DNA of 23,826 bases. Source: Candidatus Puniceispirillum sp. (lineage in GTDB: Bacteria > Pseudomonadota > Alphaproteobacteria > Puniceispirillales > Puniceispirillaceae). Below the pieces are notes generated by a model. It had not been told where the DNA came from. It worked only from the letters and a program-made list of their open reading frames with translations, and ran no database searches. The DNA lies in contig JABJBD010000088.1 of NCBI GenBank assembly GCA_018668795.1, positions 1 to 23,826 on the forward strand, written 5' to 3'. The translations under genes and the position numbers were made by a program. Every line of letters starts with the position of its first letter. Positions within the stretch are counted from its first letter, which is position 1. Shown piece after piece: positions 23,685-23,826 of the stretch.

Positions 23685-23740
23685 TGATTATCTCATTTGG
23701 TCTTTAAATTTTCAATTACCCTAGGCGGTTTTGGTACGCG

Positions 23741-23759
23741 GGTGAATATTCAAATCACC
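23741..23759. promoter_or_regulatory. Dyad upstream of iclR-type gene, candidate operator 1
   Basis: GGTGA (23741-23745) and TCACC (23755-23759) are exact reverse complements across nine AT-rich bases. The site lies 57 bp upstream of the IclR ATG, in the region expected to be shared with a divergent target. Confidence 0.3.
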
Positions 23760-23808
23760 TATGACGCACATGGATGTAAAAATTTAGCTTGAACCCATTG
23801 CGATAATA

Positions 23809-23825
23809 TGGTGAAATTTTTACCA
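23809..23825. promoter_or_regulatory. 17-bp near-palindrome at the right edge, candidate IclR operator 2
   Basis: TGGTGAAATTTTTACCA is symmetric at seven of eight pairs around a central T, the only exception being G against T. It resembles the TGGAAAT-N-ATTTCCA form known for IclR of enteric bacteria. It lies about 125 bp upstream of the IclR-type gene at the window edge, probably near the promoter of a divergent gene. Confidence 0.4.
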
Positions 23826-23826
23826 A

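Overview
The window looks like a stretch of the main chromosome of a marine, heterotrophic, proteorhodopsin-bearing alphaproteobacterium, most likely of the SAR116 clade ('Candidatus Puniceispirillum'-like). This placement is an inference. It rests on moderate GC content, alphaproteobacterial-looking proteins, a green-tuned proteorhodopsin followed by a full beta-carotene/retinal operon with a type II IPP isomerase, a choline-sulfatase and formate-tetrahydrofolate ligase. I saw no rRNA, tRNA, CRISPR array, insertion sequence or phage gene. Coding density is high and every recognised gene is intact except the one cut by the left edge.

Left part (1-4050): the 3' end of a TauE/SafE-type permease; a PanB-family hydroxymethyltransferase that looks like a divergent paralogue; a 14-bp inverted repeat; formate-THF ligase (fhs) with its own terminator; and a small unrecognised gene. 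PanB uses 5,10-methylene-THF and Fhs makes 10-formyl-THF, so these two neighbours probably share one-carbon metabolism.

Middle-left (4051-12907): a FliL-like protein and a LysR regulator lie on the minus strand. The LysR gene diverges from a tight five-gene plus-strand operon: aldehyde dehydrogenase, luciferase-like flavin monooxygenase, alpha/beta-hydrolase, ThDP-dependent decarboxylase/lyase-like enzyme and a carboxymuconolactone-decarboxylase-like protein. It reads as one catabolic pathway whose substrate I cannot name, and it is the best candidate for an undescribed system here. A choline-sulfatase (betC) converges on it with a 4-bp overlap.

Middle-right (13116-14886): 3-methyladenine DNA glycosylase I (tag) and an AraC-type regulator with a good sigma70-like promoter.

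Right part (14887-22822): a 417-bp regulatory region with a perfect 7+7 dyad, then proteorhodopsin, a UUCG-capped hairpin, and crtE-crtI-crtB-crtY-blh-fni in a tight, partly overlapping operon. Fni balances IPP and DMAPP, CrtE makes GGPP, CrtB phytoene, CrtI lycopene, CrtY beta-carotene, and Blh cleaves it to retinal for proteorhodopsin. No carotenoid hydroxylase or ketolase is present, so retinal appears to be the operon's only product. The window ends with an IclR regulator on the minus strand whose upstream region carries two dyads that could be its operators.
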